Source: Glandiceps talaboti (taxonomy: Eukaryota; Hemichordata; Enteropneusta; Spengelidae). From it: DNA of 64,000 bases. The position numbers and the translations under genes were made by a program. Of this stretch, positions 51,410 to 63,060 are shown piece by piece (positions within the stretch are counted from its first letter, which is position 1; every line of letters starts with the position of its first letter). Location of the stretch: positions 18,406,240-18,470,239 of the forward strand of contig NC_135561.1 in NCBI RefSeq assembly GCF_964340395.1, given 5' to 3'. The notes beneath the pieces are model-generated. The model ran no database searches and was not told where the DNA came from. It was given only the letters and a program-made list of their open reading frames with translations.

Positions 51410-51530
51410 CTCTCTCTCTCCATTTCTCTCTCTCTCTCTCTCTCTCACTGTCTGTCTGTCTAGCTGTCTATCTGTCTCTCACTGTCTGTCTGTCTGTCTG
51501 TCTGGCTGTCTGTCTGTCTCTCCCTCCTGT
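51410..51530. repeat. (CT)n/(CTGT)n microsatellite
   Basis: Pyrimidine-rich simple repeat, intron 1. Confidence 0.93.
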
Positions 51531-51689
51531 GGGGGTCTATCTTACATTTAGCATCATGAACATAGAGTTATAAACATACTCTTGTAAATAATGTAAAAGT
51601 GATGCATCTTTTCTGTTTTCTTGTTTTTTTCCTTTTTCATTTTTTCTTGGGAGGGGGGGGGAGATACCAGAATGCTGGTCATACATCCT

Positions 51690-51721
51690 GGGGTGGGGTG
51701 GGGTGGGGTGGGGTGGGGGGT
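51690..51721. repeat. (GGGGT)n microsatellite
   Basis: GGGGTGGGGTGGGGTGGGGT in intron 1. With the G run at 51,650-51,661 it could form G-quadruplexes on the plus strand. Confidence 0.85.
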
Positions 51722-52441
51722 TCCGAGGGTGCCATACATTAAAAGTGCAGGCCTATTTGTATATGTACAATGCACCATTAAAGATAAATCAATCATCTAA
51801 TATTTCATTTGATACCATTTACTATTACACTTGTTCATGCCATTGGCACATTTCTACAAAAATACTTTTTCATACAGAAGGTTGACCTTAGGCTAGGGTC
51901 TGTCTGTAACCTTCGACATCGTACCCATTTCCTCATCACTGGGATGCTAAATTTAGAACAGAACGATTGCATAAACCTTCGCTGGCAGATTGAAATAAAA
52001 GAAACTTATATACACAAGTAACCTTTGGAAAACATAAACACCGCGTATATACCTTAGTGAATACGTTGACAATGACGGTGCGTGTGTGTGTGTGGTATGT
52101 GTACGTATGTGGCGTGGTGTGTGTGGGGGGGGGGGCGGACGCCGACGAACACCGTAGGACCAAACAACCACACGACTCAGTTGCGGTTGATCACGTACAG
52201 TATCGCAACAGCTAACACAGAAACTATGATAATCATACAATGGCGGTATCATTAAACTCTACAGACTCGTTTCTACAAAATCAGAAATCATTTCACACAG
52301 TTGTTTACAAACATTGCTGCCAGCAATATTCTTAGCGATCTCCGATCTCAGGAGGTCGCGAATAAACGTGACTAAAGTTTAGCAGGCAAAATAAAATCGC
52401 GTTTTATGCACAAAATAACATTGAATCGGGTGAATAAATAC

Positions 52442-52565
52442 CTTGATTTCACGCATCAATCCAAGAGATATAGTTTGCAGAAGGTTGTTGTGATCATCTG
52501 TCCGTAAAGACCTTGAAAACAGTTAAAATAGTATTACTATTACCAAAATCCAACGAGGTTCGACG
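52442..52565 (-). other. DIDO1: Probable DIDO1 non-coding exon 1
   Basis: On the minus strand GTGAAATCAAG|GTATTT gives a plausible 5' splice donor in the region just left of the head-to-head PSMF1 start. The DIDO1 start codon lies in an exon with its own acceptor, so an upstream exon must exist. Right border (TSS) is a guess. Confidence 0.4.
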
Positions 52566-52810
52566 CCATGACAGATCACGTGACATTTCCATCCCCTCCA
52601 CGAGCAAGATGTAAATATGTTATTATGAGCATTTTATTCGCTCACTATTTCCCTTTAAAAATGATAATTATGAAGAAGAATATTATCAAGTGAGCATTAT
52701 GTATTCATATAAATAAAATATTAGTATTGGTGAAAGAATACGCAGATGGAAATAATGTATAAACGAATGAGACGTTGAAAATGTGTCTAAATGTTCTAGA
52801 AGAAAACAAC
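52566..52810. promoter_or_regulatory. Shared (bidirectional) promoter of DIDO1 and PSMF1
   Basis: The space between the DIDO1 donor and the PSMF1 start codon is under 370 bp. It holds TCACGTGAC (CACGTG E-box core at 52,577-52,582), the kind of site bound by USF, MYC/MAX or TFEB-type factors. No TATA box at a fitting place for PSMF1. Confidence 0.5.
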
Positions 52811-52939
52811 ATGGCCGGGCTGGAGTTGTTGTATGCTAGCATTTCCAACCAAATTTCTTCTAGCAACGATGCTGTTGTTTGTTATTTACACTGGTGTATG
52901 ATAAATAACGGGTTTAAATGCATCGGTTGTGGGGAGGAG
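52811..52939 (+). CDS. PSMF1: PSMF1 exon 1
   Basis: ATG in context AACATGG. Ends GGGGAGGAG|GTATGA, phase 0. MAGLELLYASISNQISSSND, AVVCYLHWCMINNGFKCIGC. Confidence 0.95.
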
Positions 52940-55311
52940 GTATGAAAATGTGATTATCATTTTTTCGCACGTGGCATTAACGATAAGTTTGTTTACATTC
53001 TACTTCCGGGTTGTTGATGTCTGCAAATAATTTATGCACTGTCATGTTTGCAATACTTTTGACATCCTGTACTTCGTTCATATTTCATAAGAGCAGTCTA
53101 CCGTGAGATTTCAGATAATTGGAATCAGAATGGAGTTTTGAAATAGTTTTCATTGAAGATACTCATCATGTGTCTGATACATGATGTTGCTCATGAACTA
53201 GAATATGCATGTCTGTGAAATATAAAAACATGGGATAATGATAAATAATTGAATATGTATATATATAGACAATACCGTGAGTACGCAGTTCAGAAGATAG
53301 GATGTGGCAGCTATGTACTTTATAGGCATCCACTTTAGATTCACAGTTGTTAAGTGAGGGATAAGTAATTGATACCTTTGAACCTGCTAAAATATACATA
53401 CATATATTATATATACAAGCCTTGGTGGAGGGTCTATAATACAAGCAAGGGAAATGCATCATTTTTTAAAGTATAACACGGGTTAGAATTGCATGAGTAT
53501 AATATGGCTGTTAGCTAGACGCAAGGCCAGCTTGCATGGCGTGTGGTGGGTCTGTGATTCTGACTGTTGTCACTCGATGAGAGTGCAATGTACACCACAG
53601 CCATACAAGCTAGAAGCTAACCATGCAGATACATTTTGTACATGTAGTTACATAGATGTACATGTAGCCTGTTTACATCACAATGCAATGTATGTGTTTT
53701 TTGCTTTGCTGTTTCACAAACCACTTGTATTGCTAACCACAGCAAACTATTGATAATCATATGCTCAAACTAATTAGTTTGAGAAAAGCACACTCAAACT
53801 GATTGGTCGCAATGGGGAGTGATAACATATGTCGGCCTAATTGAATATATGCAAATGAAGTCAATATGTAAATGTGCCCTCATTGAGATGAGCACAGGAG
53901 TGACATCCACAAACAGGCATGCTGAAAACTTTTTTTGGGGGTGTGGCTAAATTAATTATTTTGCCTTTAAATACTAGCATTACAAGCAGTTTGTGATACA
54001 GCAAAGCTAAATACACAGATCATGATGGTAATGTAAACAGGCTGTTCATAGACTGGCAGGTATACATGATGTATATTTTGCAAAACATGCATCTCTACAC
54101 ATACATGTCATGCACACATAATGTATTCATCATTGTTCATTCATATAACATTTGATCAATCAAATTATCACACATTTATTAATTCTTCAATTGTTTGATT
54201 ACAACTAATGAATCATGTGTGTGTGTGTGTGTGTGTGTGTTTGTATGTAATGTATAGTATGTATGTATGTATGTATGTATGTATGTATGACTAAAATCCC
54301 ACGCAATCTGTCATTCATTTCTTTCACCCTTTAGATAAGTTTTTGCTTTGTATGGAGACATAGATGCTGCAGAAAGATCTCTCTCTCTGCGACATCTATG
54401 ATTGAGACAGTTATTTCACCTTGCTATGAAGCCAAATGACAAGAAGTGTTTTATTTCACATCTATAGATTCCTGACAATAAGAATTGTTTTATTTCGCTA
54501 TAGATTGCTGACAATAAGAACTGTTTTATTTCGCTATAAATTCCTGACAATAAGAAGTGTTTTATTTCACATCTATAGATTCCTGACAATCTTGATGGAT
54601 TAAAGAAGAGTGAATTGTTACCACCAGGCTGGAATTCATCTCAGGACTGTTATACATTAAAGTACCAACCCAATGACAGTGATGAACTACATCTATTGAA
54701 AGCTATACCTATAGACAATACATTATTAGTACATGTCATGGTGAGTGTAATAGTGATTTTACTAATGTTTGATAACCTCTCTCTTACCAATCATTTATTT
54801 AGATTTAGTCGATTTAGATGTACTCTTTAAATCATTTTAAATCATTATAACGTTGCCTTTTTTTTTTTTACAGCCATACTTGTAATTGCAGTAGCTTTTG
54901 ATTTATTTCAAATGTGAAGCACCTATGAGCACTGTCGTGGATATATGGCACTATATAAATGTTTATTATTTATTATTATTATTAACCTAGGTAACAGAAA
55001 AGGGGGATCAGGTAAAATTGCATATAGTTTATTTATACATATTGTACATTAACTTTGTTGGGAATCCCTGGGGAAGTGATTTGGGAACTTTGATAGATTT
55101 TACCTTCATAATTAATACAAAAGTAATGAAACAACTGTATAAATGTAGGTTTCTAGTTCTAAAAGATATGAGGGAAGTCTAGGTTAATGTACTATAGTCT
55201 GTCTGTATTCAATCATTTTGATTGGGAATTATTATAGCAGATTTTACCTTCTTTGTCTCAATTTACAAAATTAAATTCTATGACAGGTAGACAGGTAGCG
55301 CCCCCCCCCCC

Positions 55312-55345
<34 letters not shown>

Positions 55346-58300
55346 CATATTTTTTGTTGATCCTGGCTTGTGCATGATATAATGACTGATAATGGTTTGA
55401 TCATGTCCTACTTTAATAATAATCTGTATTCGTCCAAATAAATTCAGAAATTTGGTTTACGGTTGGTATAGTATTGAAACTAAGCTCACACAATTCTGTT
55501 TTATTACTGTTCCTTCACAGAGATTAAAAGATGAAAAAGTATGTAATCTGACAGTTGAAGTAGAAAGATACACAGACTCACAACATCTTCACAATTTTAA
55601 CAGGTAAGGATGACATTGCCTAGAATTATGCATTGATGTAATAAGTAGTCATTTATTAAGTTACACTAGCTGGAACTGAATCCAACAACCAGGTAAATGT
55701 TTACATTGTCCTGGTAATGTGTCAATTGGGTAAATAACCCATTCATTAGTTCTGGAATTAGCTGTACACAAAGATTAATACTTGAACTCTGATAAGACAG
55801 TGGCATTGATAGGAAATAGGAAAAAACTGTAGCGGAAACAAGTTATGATGGCAATATTTAAAATTTTATTTGAAATATCGACAAAAATAAGATAATGATA
55901 TTAGAAATCCAGTAAATCATGAAAAAAATTATGTACATTGTATTCCTTCTGGACCCTGTGATCAATCAATGCTGTTGCAATATCAACATGATGTTGTTGC
56001 TATATCAACGCAGTGTTGCTGCTATATCAACCTGATGTTTTTGCTATATCAATCAATGTTCTTGCTGTATCAACCTGATGTTGTTGCTATATCAATCCAA
56101 TGTTTTAGCTATATCCAACCAGTGCTGTTCCTGTATTGATCAACATAGTGGTGTTGCTATGTCAACACAATCTGTACAAATCCATGCATAGTCATTTGTA
56201 ATGTGTATTGTATGCGATTTCTTTATAGATCATACAAAAACTTACAAGAACTTCAAGATCAATTCAAGACTGAGATTGTCAATGAACTCCACAAAGATGA
56301 AGCTAAGAAACCGAAAGAGAAATACACATCATCATTGCGAGATGATAGGTTGCCTAGCAGCAGTAGAGAGGATAGAAGACCTGATCACAGCGACCCCCTT
56401 AGAGTGGGACCCCCAAGGAGGCCGTATGCTGAAAGACAACCAGAATGGTAAGCTGTAGATCACAGTTTTTATAATTTAAATCTGAAAGGTGACATGTAGA
56501 CTTGAGTCAATGAGTGATAGATATTCTGTTCTGTGTTACCATGACATTATTCATGACTCCTGAGTACATATTCCTTTCACTGCAAAACATCTCTCATGAA
56601 TATCCATTGTGCAAACATAAATATATTATTTCTACTGACTCCCATCATGCAATACTCCACAGCAAAGATACCCTATAAAGGCACAAGATCGACTTAATGT
56701 TTCTCTGAAATCACAAGTAATTGTAAGTGATGTAAAATAATGACATGACTCTCCGGAACTCACAGTGTATGAAAATGTCTTTATTTCCAGGAGTGGTGTT
56801 TCCATTAAAAATTTGGTGAGATAAATGGTTCTCTGGTTTTAGAAAAAGTTGGTCCAGAACAAAATAATAAATCTGTTTGATTCTTATGGCTCCTCTAATA
56901 GTAATAAGATAATATTAATGGAATCATGTGACTTTATCTTAAAATGATATTTTTTTAAATGAAAAAAATAAAAGTAAAGTAAAGTAAAGATCACTGATGA
57001 ATTAATTTAAATTGACTACCCATATAATTCCTAAGTCAATGTCTGTATACATTTTTTAAAAGTCAAATCAATTTTCCCACATTACTAAGGTAGAATGCAC
57101 CTTGAGATGAATTTCACTTCGAATAAAAGTTCTTCATACCTCTTTGCGCCTCTATCTGACAGAAATTAGTTTCAATAGTACTTTTAGTCACATGACATTG
57201 TCTGATCCAATTAAAATTGTGAAATTCTACAGATAGTGAAGTCCATGACACAGACTAACACTTTCTCCTGTTATGTTGCCAGGGGTGAACCAAGTAATCC
57301 ATATGACACAGACTAATATTTTCTCTCGTCATGTTGCCAGGGGTGAACCAAGTAATCCATACATGACACAGACTAATATTTTCTCCTGTTTTGTTGCCAG
57401 GGGTGAACCAAGTAATCCGTATGACACAGACTAACACTTTCTCCTGTTATGTTGCCAGGGGTGAACCAAGTAATCCATACATGACACAGACTAATACTTT
57501 CTCCTGTTATGTTGCCAGGGGTGAACCAAGTAATCCATATGACACAGACTAATATTTTCTCCTGTCATGTTGCCAGGGGTGAACCAAGTAATCCATACAT
57601 GACACAGACTAATATTTTCTCCTGTCATGTTGCCAGGGGTGAACCAAGTAATCCATATGACACAGACTAATACTTTCTCCTGTCATGTTGCCAGGGGTGA
57701 ACCAAGTAATCCATACATGACACAGACTAACACTTTCTCCTGTTATGTTGCCAGGGGTGAACCAAGTAATCCATACATGACACAGACTAATACTTTCTCC
57801 TGTTATGTTGCCAGGGGTGAACCAAGTAATCCATATGACACAGACTAATATTTTCTCCCGTCATGTTGCCAGGGGTGAACCAAGTAATCCATACATGACA
57901 CAGACTAATATTTTCTCCCGTCATGTTGCCAGGGGTGAACCAAGTAATCCATATGACACAGACTAATACTTTCTCCTGTCATGTTGCCAGGGGTGAACCA
58001 AGTAATCCATACATGACACAGACTAATATTTTCTCCCGTCATGTTGCCAGGGGTGAACCAAGTAATCCATATGACACAGACTAATATTTTCTCCCGTCAT
58101 GTTGCCAGGGGTGAACCAAGTAATCCATACATGACACAGACTAATATTTTCTCCCGTCATGTTGCCAGGGGTGAACCAAGTAATCCATATGACACAGACT
58201 AACACTTTCTCCTGTTATGTTGCCAGGGGTGAACCAAGTAATCCATACATGACACAGACTAACACTTTCTCCTGTTATGTTGCCAGGGGTGAACCAAGTA

Positions 58301-58674
58301 ATCCATACATGACACAGACTAACACTTTCTCCTGTTATGTTGCCAGGGGTGAACCAAGTAATCCATACATGACACAGACTAACACTTTCTCCTGTCATGT
58401 TGCCAGGGGTGAACCAAGTAATCCATACATGACACAGACTAATACTTTCTCCTGTCATGTTGCCAGGGGTGAACCAAGTAATCCGTATGACACAGACTAA
58501 TACTTTCTCCTGTTATGTTGCCAGGGGTGAACCAAGTAATCCATATGACATCGGAAGAGGAGATCTTGATCCTTTCCATGCTGGAGGTGGAATGTTGATG
58601 GATCCATCAAGGGGTGGATTTCCAAGGGGAGGGATTCCTGATCCAAGTGCTGGCCTACCTGGAAGATTACCAAG
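52811..58674 (+). CDS. PSMF1: Proteasome inhibitor PI31 (PSMF1), spliced, 3' end outside window
   Basis: Five exons (129, 162, 83, 219 and 150 nt) join in phase to 247 complete codons plus two bases. PI31 regulates the 20S/26S proteasome and binds the F-box protein FBXO7 through its N-terminal FP domain (exons 1-4 here). Start MAGLELLYASISNQISSSND closely matches the human protein (MAGLEVLF...); CYLHW, SELLPPGWNSSQD, YKNLQEL and the Pro/Gly-rich GDLDPFHAGGGM, SGFP-like and DPSAGLPGRLP blocks also agree. The final exon with the C-terminal proteasome-binding tail (HbYX-like) is not seen up to 64,000. Confidence 0.94.
54218..54290. repeat. (GT)n followed by (ATGT)n microsatellite
   Basis: Simple repeats in PSMF1 intron 1. 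Confidence 0.95.
54441..54578 (+). repeat. Tandem copies of the PSMF1 exon 2 acceptor
   Basis: Three copies of AAGAAGTGTTTTATTTC..CTATAGATTCCTGACAAT precede the real acceptor. AG ends fall at 54,467 and 54,503; the third is mutated (TATAAAT); the true one is at 54,578. Spacing 36-39 bp. Confidence 0.88.
54579..54740 (+). CDS. PSMF1: PSMF1 exon 2
   Basis: Acceptor CATCTATAG, donor GTCATG|GTGAGT; 54 codons, phase 0 both sides. IPDNLDGLKKSELLPPGWNS, LKYQPNDSDELHLLKAIPID. The LLPPGWN motif is diagnostic of the PI31 FP domain. Confidence 0.95.
54880..54985 (+). mobile_element. 3' tail of a non-LTR retroelement
   Basis: GAGCACTGTCGTGGATATAT, GGCACTATATAAATGTTTAT, then (TTA)n: a typical CR1/L2/SINE-type 3' end. 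The 5' extent is uncertain. Confidence 0.5.
55301..55342. repeat. C run followed by A run
   Basis: About 10 C then about 30 A in PSMF1 intron 2. Confidence 0.95.
55521..55603 (+). CDS. PSMF1: PSMF1 exon 3
   Basis: Acceptor TCCTTCACAG, donor AACAG|GTAAGG. RLKDEKVCNLTVEVERYTDS, QHLHNFN, split Arg codon. It aligns with the VADLTLNLDDYI-type segment of the FP domain. Confidence 0.93.
56229..56447 (+). CDS. PSMF1: PSMF1 exon 4
   Basis: Acceptor TTCTTTATAG, donor GAATG|GTAAGC. SYKNLQELQDQFKTEIVNEL closes the FP domain; then a Lys/Arg/Asp/Ser/Pro-rich linker ending RRPYAERQPEW. The Trp codon is split with exon 5. Confidence 0.94.
57246..58524 (+). repeat. 58/60-bp minisatellite made of PSMF1 exon 5 splice-acceptor copies
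   Basis: Counting GTTGCCAGGGG, there are 21 repeats followed by the real acceptor. Each unit holds branch-like GACTAA(C/T), a T/C-rich tract CACTTTCTCCTGTTATG, TTGCCAG and the first ~20 nt of exon 5 (GGGTGAACCAAGTAATCCAT). Two unit lengths (ATATGACAC, 58 bp; ATACATGACAC, 60 bp) often alternate. Confidence 0.97.
58525..58674 (+). CDS. PSMF1: PSMF1 exon 5
   Basis: The last minisatellite unit provides the acceptor TTGCCAG; the donor is CCAAG|GTATGT. GEPSNPYDIGRGDLDPFHAG, GGMLMDPSRGGFPRGGIPDP, SAGLPGRLPR: the PI31 C-terminal Pro/Gly-rich region (human GGEDLDPF, DPSSGLPNRLP). Phase 2 exit, so at least one more exon is needed. Confidence 0.95.
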
Positions 58675-58686
58675 GTATGTTCCATG

Positions 58687-58950
58687 ATATGACAGAACCC
58701 CATGGCATAACGTGCAAGTGTGGTGTACTCAGGGTATTTGGGTGAGTGCTTGTAGTTTTCTCTGTGGTCGTACTTTCATGAACATAGTGAAAAAGCAGCA
58801 GAGAACACTATAAGCATGATTGCAAATATCCCTGAGTATCTACACTGGAACTCACATGGCATGGGGTTGTGACTACCTACACTGGAACTCACATGGCATG
58901 GGGTTCTGAGTACCTACACTGGAACTCACATGGCATGGGGGTTTTGTTAT
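58687..58950. mobile_element. MITE family A, longer copy, next to PSMF1 exon 5
   Basis: Inverted ends ATATGACAGAACCCCATGGC and GCATGGGGGTTTTGTTAT. Right part has three direct repeats of TACACTGGAACTCACATGGC. Starts 13 bp after the exon 5 donor. Confidence 0.6.
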
Positions 58951-60757
58951 AATTACATATGTTTATCTGAAACAACAAATTTCTACAACAAATGACACCA
59001 TGCAATCATGCACTTTCATGTAGAAGGAACGATCATGTCTGATTTGCATGCAGGTATGACGAAAATCCGAGATTTCAAAGAATGTTTATGAGACTTTGCG
59101 ATTAACATATCACGTTGAAATTTTGACAGTGACATGAGAATACTTTCTTCTGTATTCATTCATTCAGTTGATTTGTAACAAAGTTTTTTGGCACTGAAAC
59201 CTTAGCAACCAGCAATTTCACCATCACTAATGCAAACAAGATACCTAACCTTAGATGTAACGTTAAAGAAATGAAAATAAGACCTGATATTCAAGAGATG
59301 TTCCCCAATACTTTGAAGAATTTTCAACTGCCTGGAATAAGTAGAATGTGTACAAATCACAGTTAGATTAGATAGCGCCACCAAGTGACCAGATTGAAAA
59401 GAATGTTGTACACCATTTGTAGCATGCAGGGATTATTATGGATGCTTTAAGTTTAAACATTGTTTTCCATTTATGTAAATTTGGCTAATATTGAATTTGG
59501 AGCTTCATGAGCACTACCTAGTTAATAACTAGTAAAGATATGCTAATGATGTGCCAAACACCAGGAATAGGAACAAAAGAAGTGACAAATATCAATTTCC
59601 CATGGTGCCAGTGAATGTCAACTGCCAAAAAAGATCAATTTCACTTCACTTTATTTGGGAAAGACCAAGTTTGCAGAAATTTAAACACATTTCAAAACAC
59701 TTCACTTTGCATTTATGACAATGACAGTTATTTAAATTTAATTTTAAATCCCCCTTTTATACAGACAGTATGAAGCTAGTAAGTGACCCAGTAACTGCTA
59801 TGTGACCATTACTTAACCACTCCACTAAATGAATGGTATTCAAAACCCTACCTGTCTTATCTTAGAATTATAAACCAGCTCATATATACTCAGGCAATTT
59901 AACAACCTTATGATAACATGCATATCAGTCATTTCCCCATTTATGGCCAAACAAATCTCTTCTTATGCCAACAGTGCTCAAACTGAAGTTAGAGCCAGTA
60001 GTTGATTGAGGATGCTAACAATTTGTCAACACAATAATCTGTAAGCTGTGATTACGTCATGTACATTGCCAACATTTGTGGTCCATTAATTAGCCCCACC
60101 AAACCCAAATAACACAGCATAACTGGGGTTGTTCCCTAGTGCACTGATTATGTCATGCCCAGTAGTTGTCATGTGACCCATTATGATCCCAAACTGTCAT
60201 GTGGAATAGGAATACTTGCAAAAATAATTCAGACTTGGTGATGATTTCACTGAACAGTGCCCTCTATGGTCAGAAATAATGCAGACCATGTATCAAGGTG
60301 TTGACCTGTGTTTTGATACTTTATTTAGGCTGCCATCTAGGGCAAGTAGGAATGTATTACTATGGTTATGAAAGTGTCGTTTTTAGTTTTGTTTCTACAT
60401 TGTATTTGAAATATCCTCAACTGAAACTTTATCTGCATTTAAATCAGCGCCACCATTATTCTAAAGAATTCAAAATTAAATATTTCAGTTATATGAATGA
60501 GGCCTGAGACCTACATATATTTTCTACTGGACCTGGCAGCCTTCCACTGATTTTCTGTCCACATCCCACTTCGATGTTCGGGCGACAAGTGTTGTTGCTT
60601 GTCCTCGTATGAAACGGTGGTGGCTGTTCTTGTGTCAAGAACAGTTCACCCAAACACACCCCAAGTGAATACATGTATTTCACTGAGCAGCGCCCTCTGT
60701 GATCAAAAAGGTCCTAATGTAACAAAAATTATCGAAAATGAGGACACAGTGACATAA
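58951..60757. other. PSMF1 intron 5 sequence, no exon seen
   Basis: I looked for the terminal DPFGP-like PI31 exon and did not find it. Several repeats of the type CAGCGCCCTCTGTGATC and CAGTGCCCTCTATGGTC (60,250; 60,690) may be repeat remnants. Confidence 0.5.
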
Positions 60758-60841
60758 GTGATATTACACAATGTAATGCTACTGGTGATAAATTACATTT
60801 TACTACTTTATGCGTATATATTACTAACTTTTTCAATAACA

Positions 60842-61117
60842 GTTTGGTTTGGAGCCGTATCCAAAAGTGATCAATTGAAGCTGAACAAGATCTTGGCCAC
60901 TGCATCAAAAATAATCGGCACAGATTTGTTATCTCTAGAAAATCTCTACTACCAACGAATTGTCAGCAAATCCTCTCTTATTGCTATTGACAGTACGCAT
61001 CCCACAAATAACCTTCTTCAGTTGCTCCCTTCTGGCCGCCGCTATCAATCCTTAAAAGTCAGGTCTGTACGTTTTAGCAACAGTTACTTTCCATGCACAG
61101 TTCAGTCACTGTCATGA
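60842..61117 (+). pseudogene. 5'-truncated LINE: reverse transcriptase C-terminus
   Basis: The frame VWFGAVSKSDQLKLNKILAT, ASKIIGTDLLSLENLYYQRI, then IDSTHPTNNLLQLLPSGRRY and SNSYFPCTVQSLS with stop. This is the usual end of CR1/L2/Rex-like RT proteins (W-x-G...K-L-N-K-I...ASKIIG...LLPSGRRY...SF-P-A). The 3' UTR follows to about 61,318 and ends in ATAATATCAATAATATC. Retroposed remnant, not a host gene. Confidence 0.8.
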
Positions 61118-61637
61118 TAATCTTCTAATTCACTATTGTATAGTTTTAACAGTCTTAACAGTTTTACTCTTGTCTTATGAATGTCACCAGTTTTGGTGTT
61201 GTCTTGTATGGATTGTAGATTGTTTGAATGTTCTGAGCGACATCGCAACATTTTCCTAGTGTATTTTTTAAATAATGCATAAAGGCAATTATGATTATAA
61301 TATCAATAATATCAATATATGTAATGTTGACATTTCCAGACTATTATATTATTTAAAACGTACATATCTTATTTTGCCTCTCTTTGCCTTAATACATTTT
61401 GAAACTGTATACTCATTTTTTCAAAGTACAGGAATAGATGTAGATTGAATAGATTGAAATGTTAATAAACTCATACAACCTCCGTCATCTTTTATCGTTG
61501 CAACACATTTTAGCCTAAGGGGTAGACAAGAATGACATAAATGATATATTAAAAACATTGCATGAAGATAGGTTTCAATTCTATTTTATATAGAATAATG
61601 ATAAATGAATCAGAGCTAGAATTTGGCAAGAATTTAG

Positions 61638-62020
61638 GACAAATAGACTACTAAACATTGTATCTAGACTACCAAATTAGCAGTAGTCCAGGGTTAGACT
61701 ACTAAACATTGTATCTAGACTACCAAATTAGCAGTAGTCCACGGCACATAGACTACTAAACATTGTATCTAGACTACCAAATTAGCAGTAGTCCAGGACA
61801 CATTAGATTATTAAACATTGTATCTATACTACCAAATTAGCAGTAGTCCAGGATACATAGACTACTAAACATTGTATCTAGACTACCAAATTAGCAGTAG
61901 TCCAGGATACATAGACTACTAAACATTGTATCTAGACTACCAAATTAGCAGTAGTCCAGGACACATAGATTATTAAACTTTATTTCTAAACTACCAAATT
62001 AGCAGTAGTCCAGGATACAG
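61638..62020. repeat. ~52-bp minisatellite, about 7 copies
   Basis: TAGACTACTAAACATTGTAT, CTAGACTACCAAATTAGCAG, TAGTCCAGGACACA. The last copies are more diverged. Confidence 0.93.
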
Positions 62021-62742
62021 AAATCAGGTGCTTTCATTAACATAGATTGACTACACATTGAATTTATACAATACCGGTTACATGTTGTGTTTGGCTTGTT
62101 CACAATTCTCTTAATTTACTTCTTTTAAGCTTCTTGAAACTATTACAAAATAGAAGGGTCATCTTGACTGACAATTCACTTGTTTTTAGATTGAAAGAAT
62201 ATGTTTTTTAAATTCCCAACCTAACTACCCAAATTTCTGAGCGTATGTTATTTGAAACTCAGTGTGGTTCTCGTTACCTAAGATAAGTAATCAACATATA
62301 ATCCAACAATCTGCTGTCATTTTTTATCAAAACACATCTCATTTACCAGGCTACAAAACGATAATCCAAATAAAAAAACAACTTCAGACAAATGCGGATG
62401 TGGTTTTACAGAAATAAAAGATAATTTATGGCACGATGTGATCTAATTATAGTAAATTGTGTATTTGTGAAGAATGTGTTGAAACTGTATCTCTTTCCTA
62501 GTAACAATAATGAGAATGAGAAATGTAAGTATGTAAAACACTTTATGGTGTATTTAGGATCATTGTAAAGCTGTACTAGCTGCAACAGGAACATTTTTTA
62601 AAACTGTTTTGTTGGTGTAATGACATACTCATAATTAATGTACATCATGAAGAACAGTAAAGTAATGAATCACCTGTGGAAAAAATGGATCTCTGTAGCT
62701 GTACTTCAAAAAGTAAATCCAATCTAAGTGATTTTTTTTTAT

Positions 62743-63060
62743 CTGAGGATTGGATATTTATTTTTCGATTTTTAATTTATAAAACAATTTTATCATGGCT
62801 TCCTACTTGAAAAATTAATGTGAAAAAACATTTGCTAAGTTTGTAATTGTAACTCAATACATAAAAAGCTAAACATTGTGTAAAAAGTGTGTTATTGTAT
62901 GTACAATAACAAACATTTTACACATTTATCAGTCTTTTGCCATTTATTGAGTTACAAAATAGGACTTGGCATATGTTGTTTCACATTGATTTTTCAAGTA
63001 GGAAGCCATGATAAAATTGTTTTATAAATTAAAAATCCAAAATAAATATCCAATCCTCAT
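62743..63060. mobile_element. Palindromic MITE, ~318 bp
   Basis: GAGGATTGGATATTTATTTT, TTAATTTATAAAACAATTTT, ATCATGGCTTCCTACTTGAA in the left arm are mirrored in the right arm (TTCAAGTAGGAAGCCATGAT ... ATATCCAATCCTC). Arms of about 85 nt are nearly perfect and the centre also pairs weakly. No coding. Confidence 0.82.

Noticed and set aside
57255-58703. Open frames across the 58/60-bp minisatellite on both strands
   Set aside because: They arise because 60-bp units keep frame; ends are set by the repeat. Only the true exon 5 part has PI31 homology.
61118-61320. Possible PSMF1 last exon near the LINE remnant
   Set aside because: The preceding frame is clearly RT (LLPSGRRY), and nothing resembles the PI31 tail.
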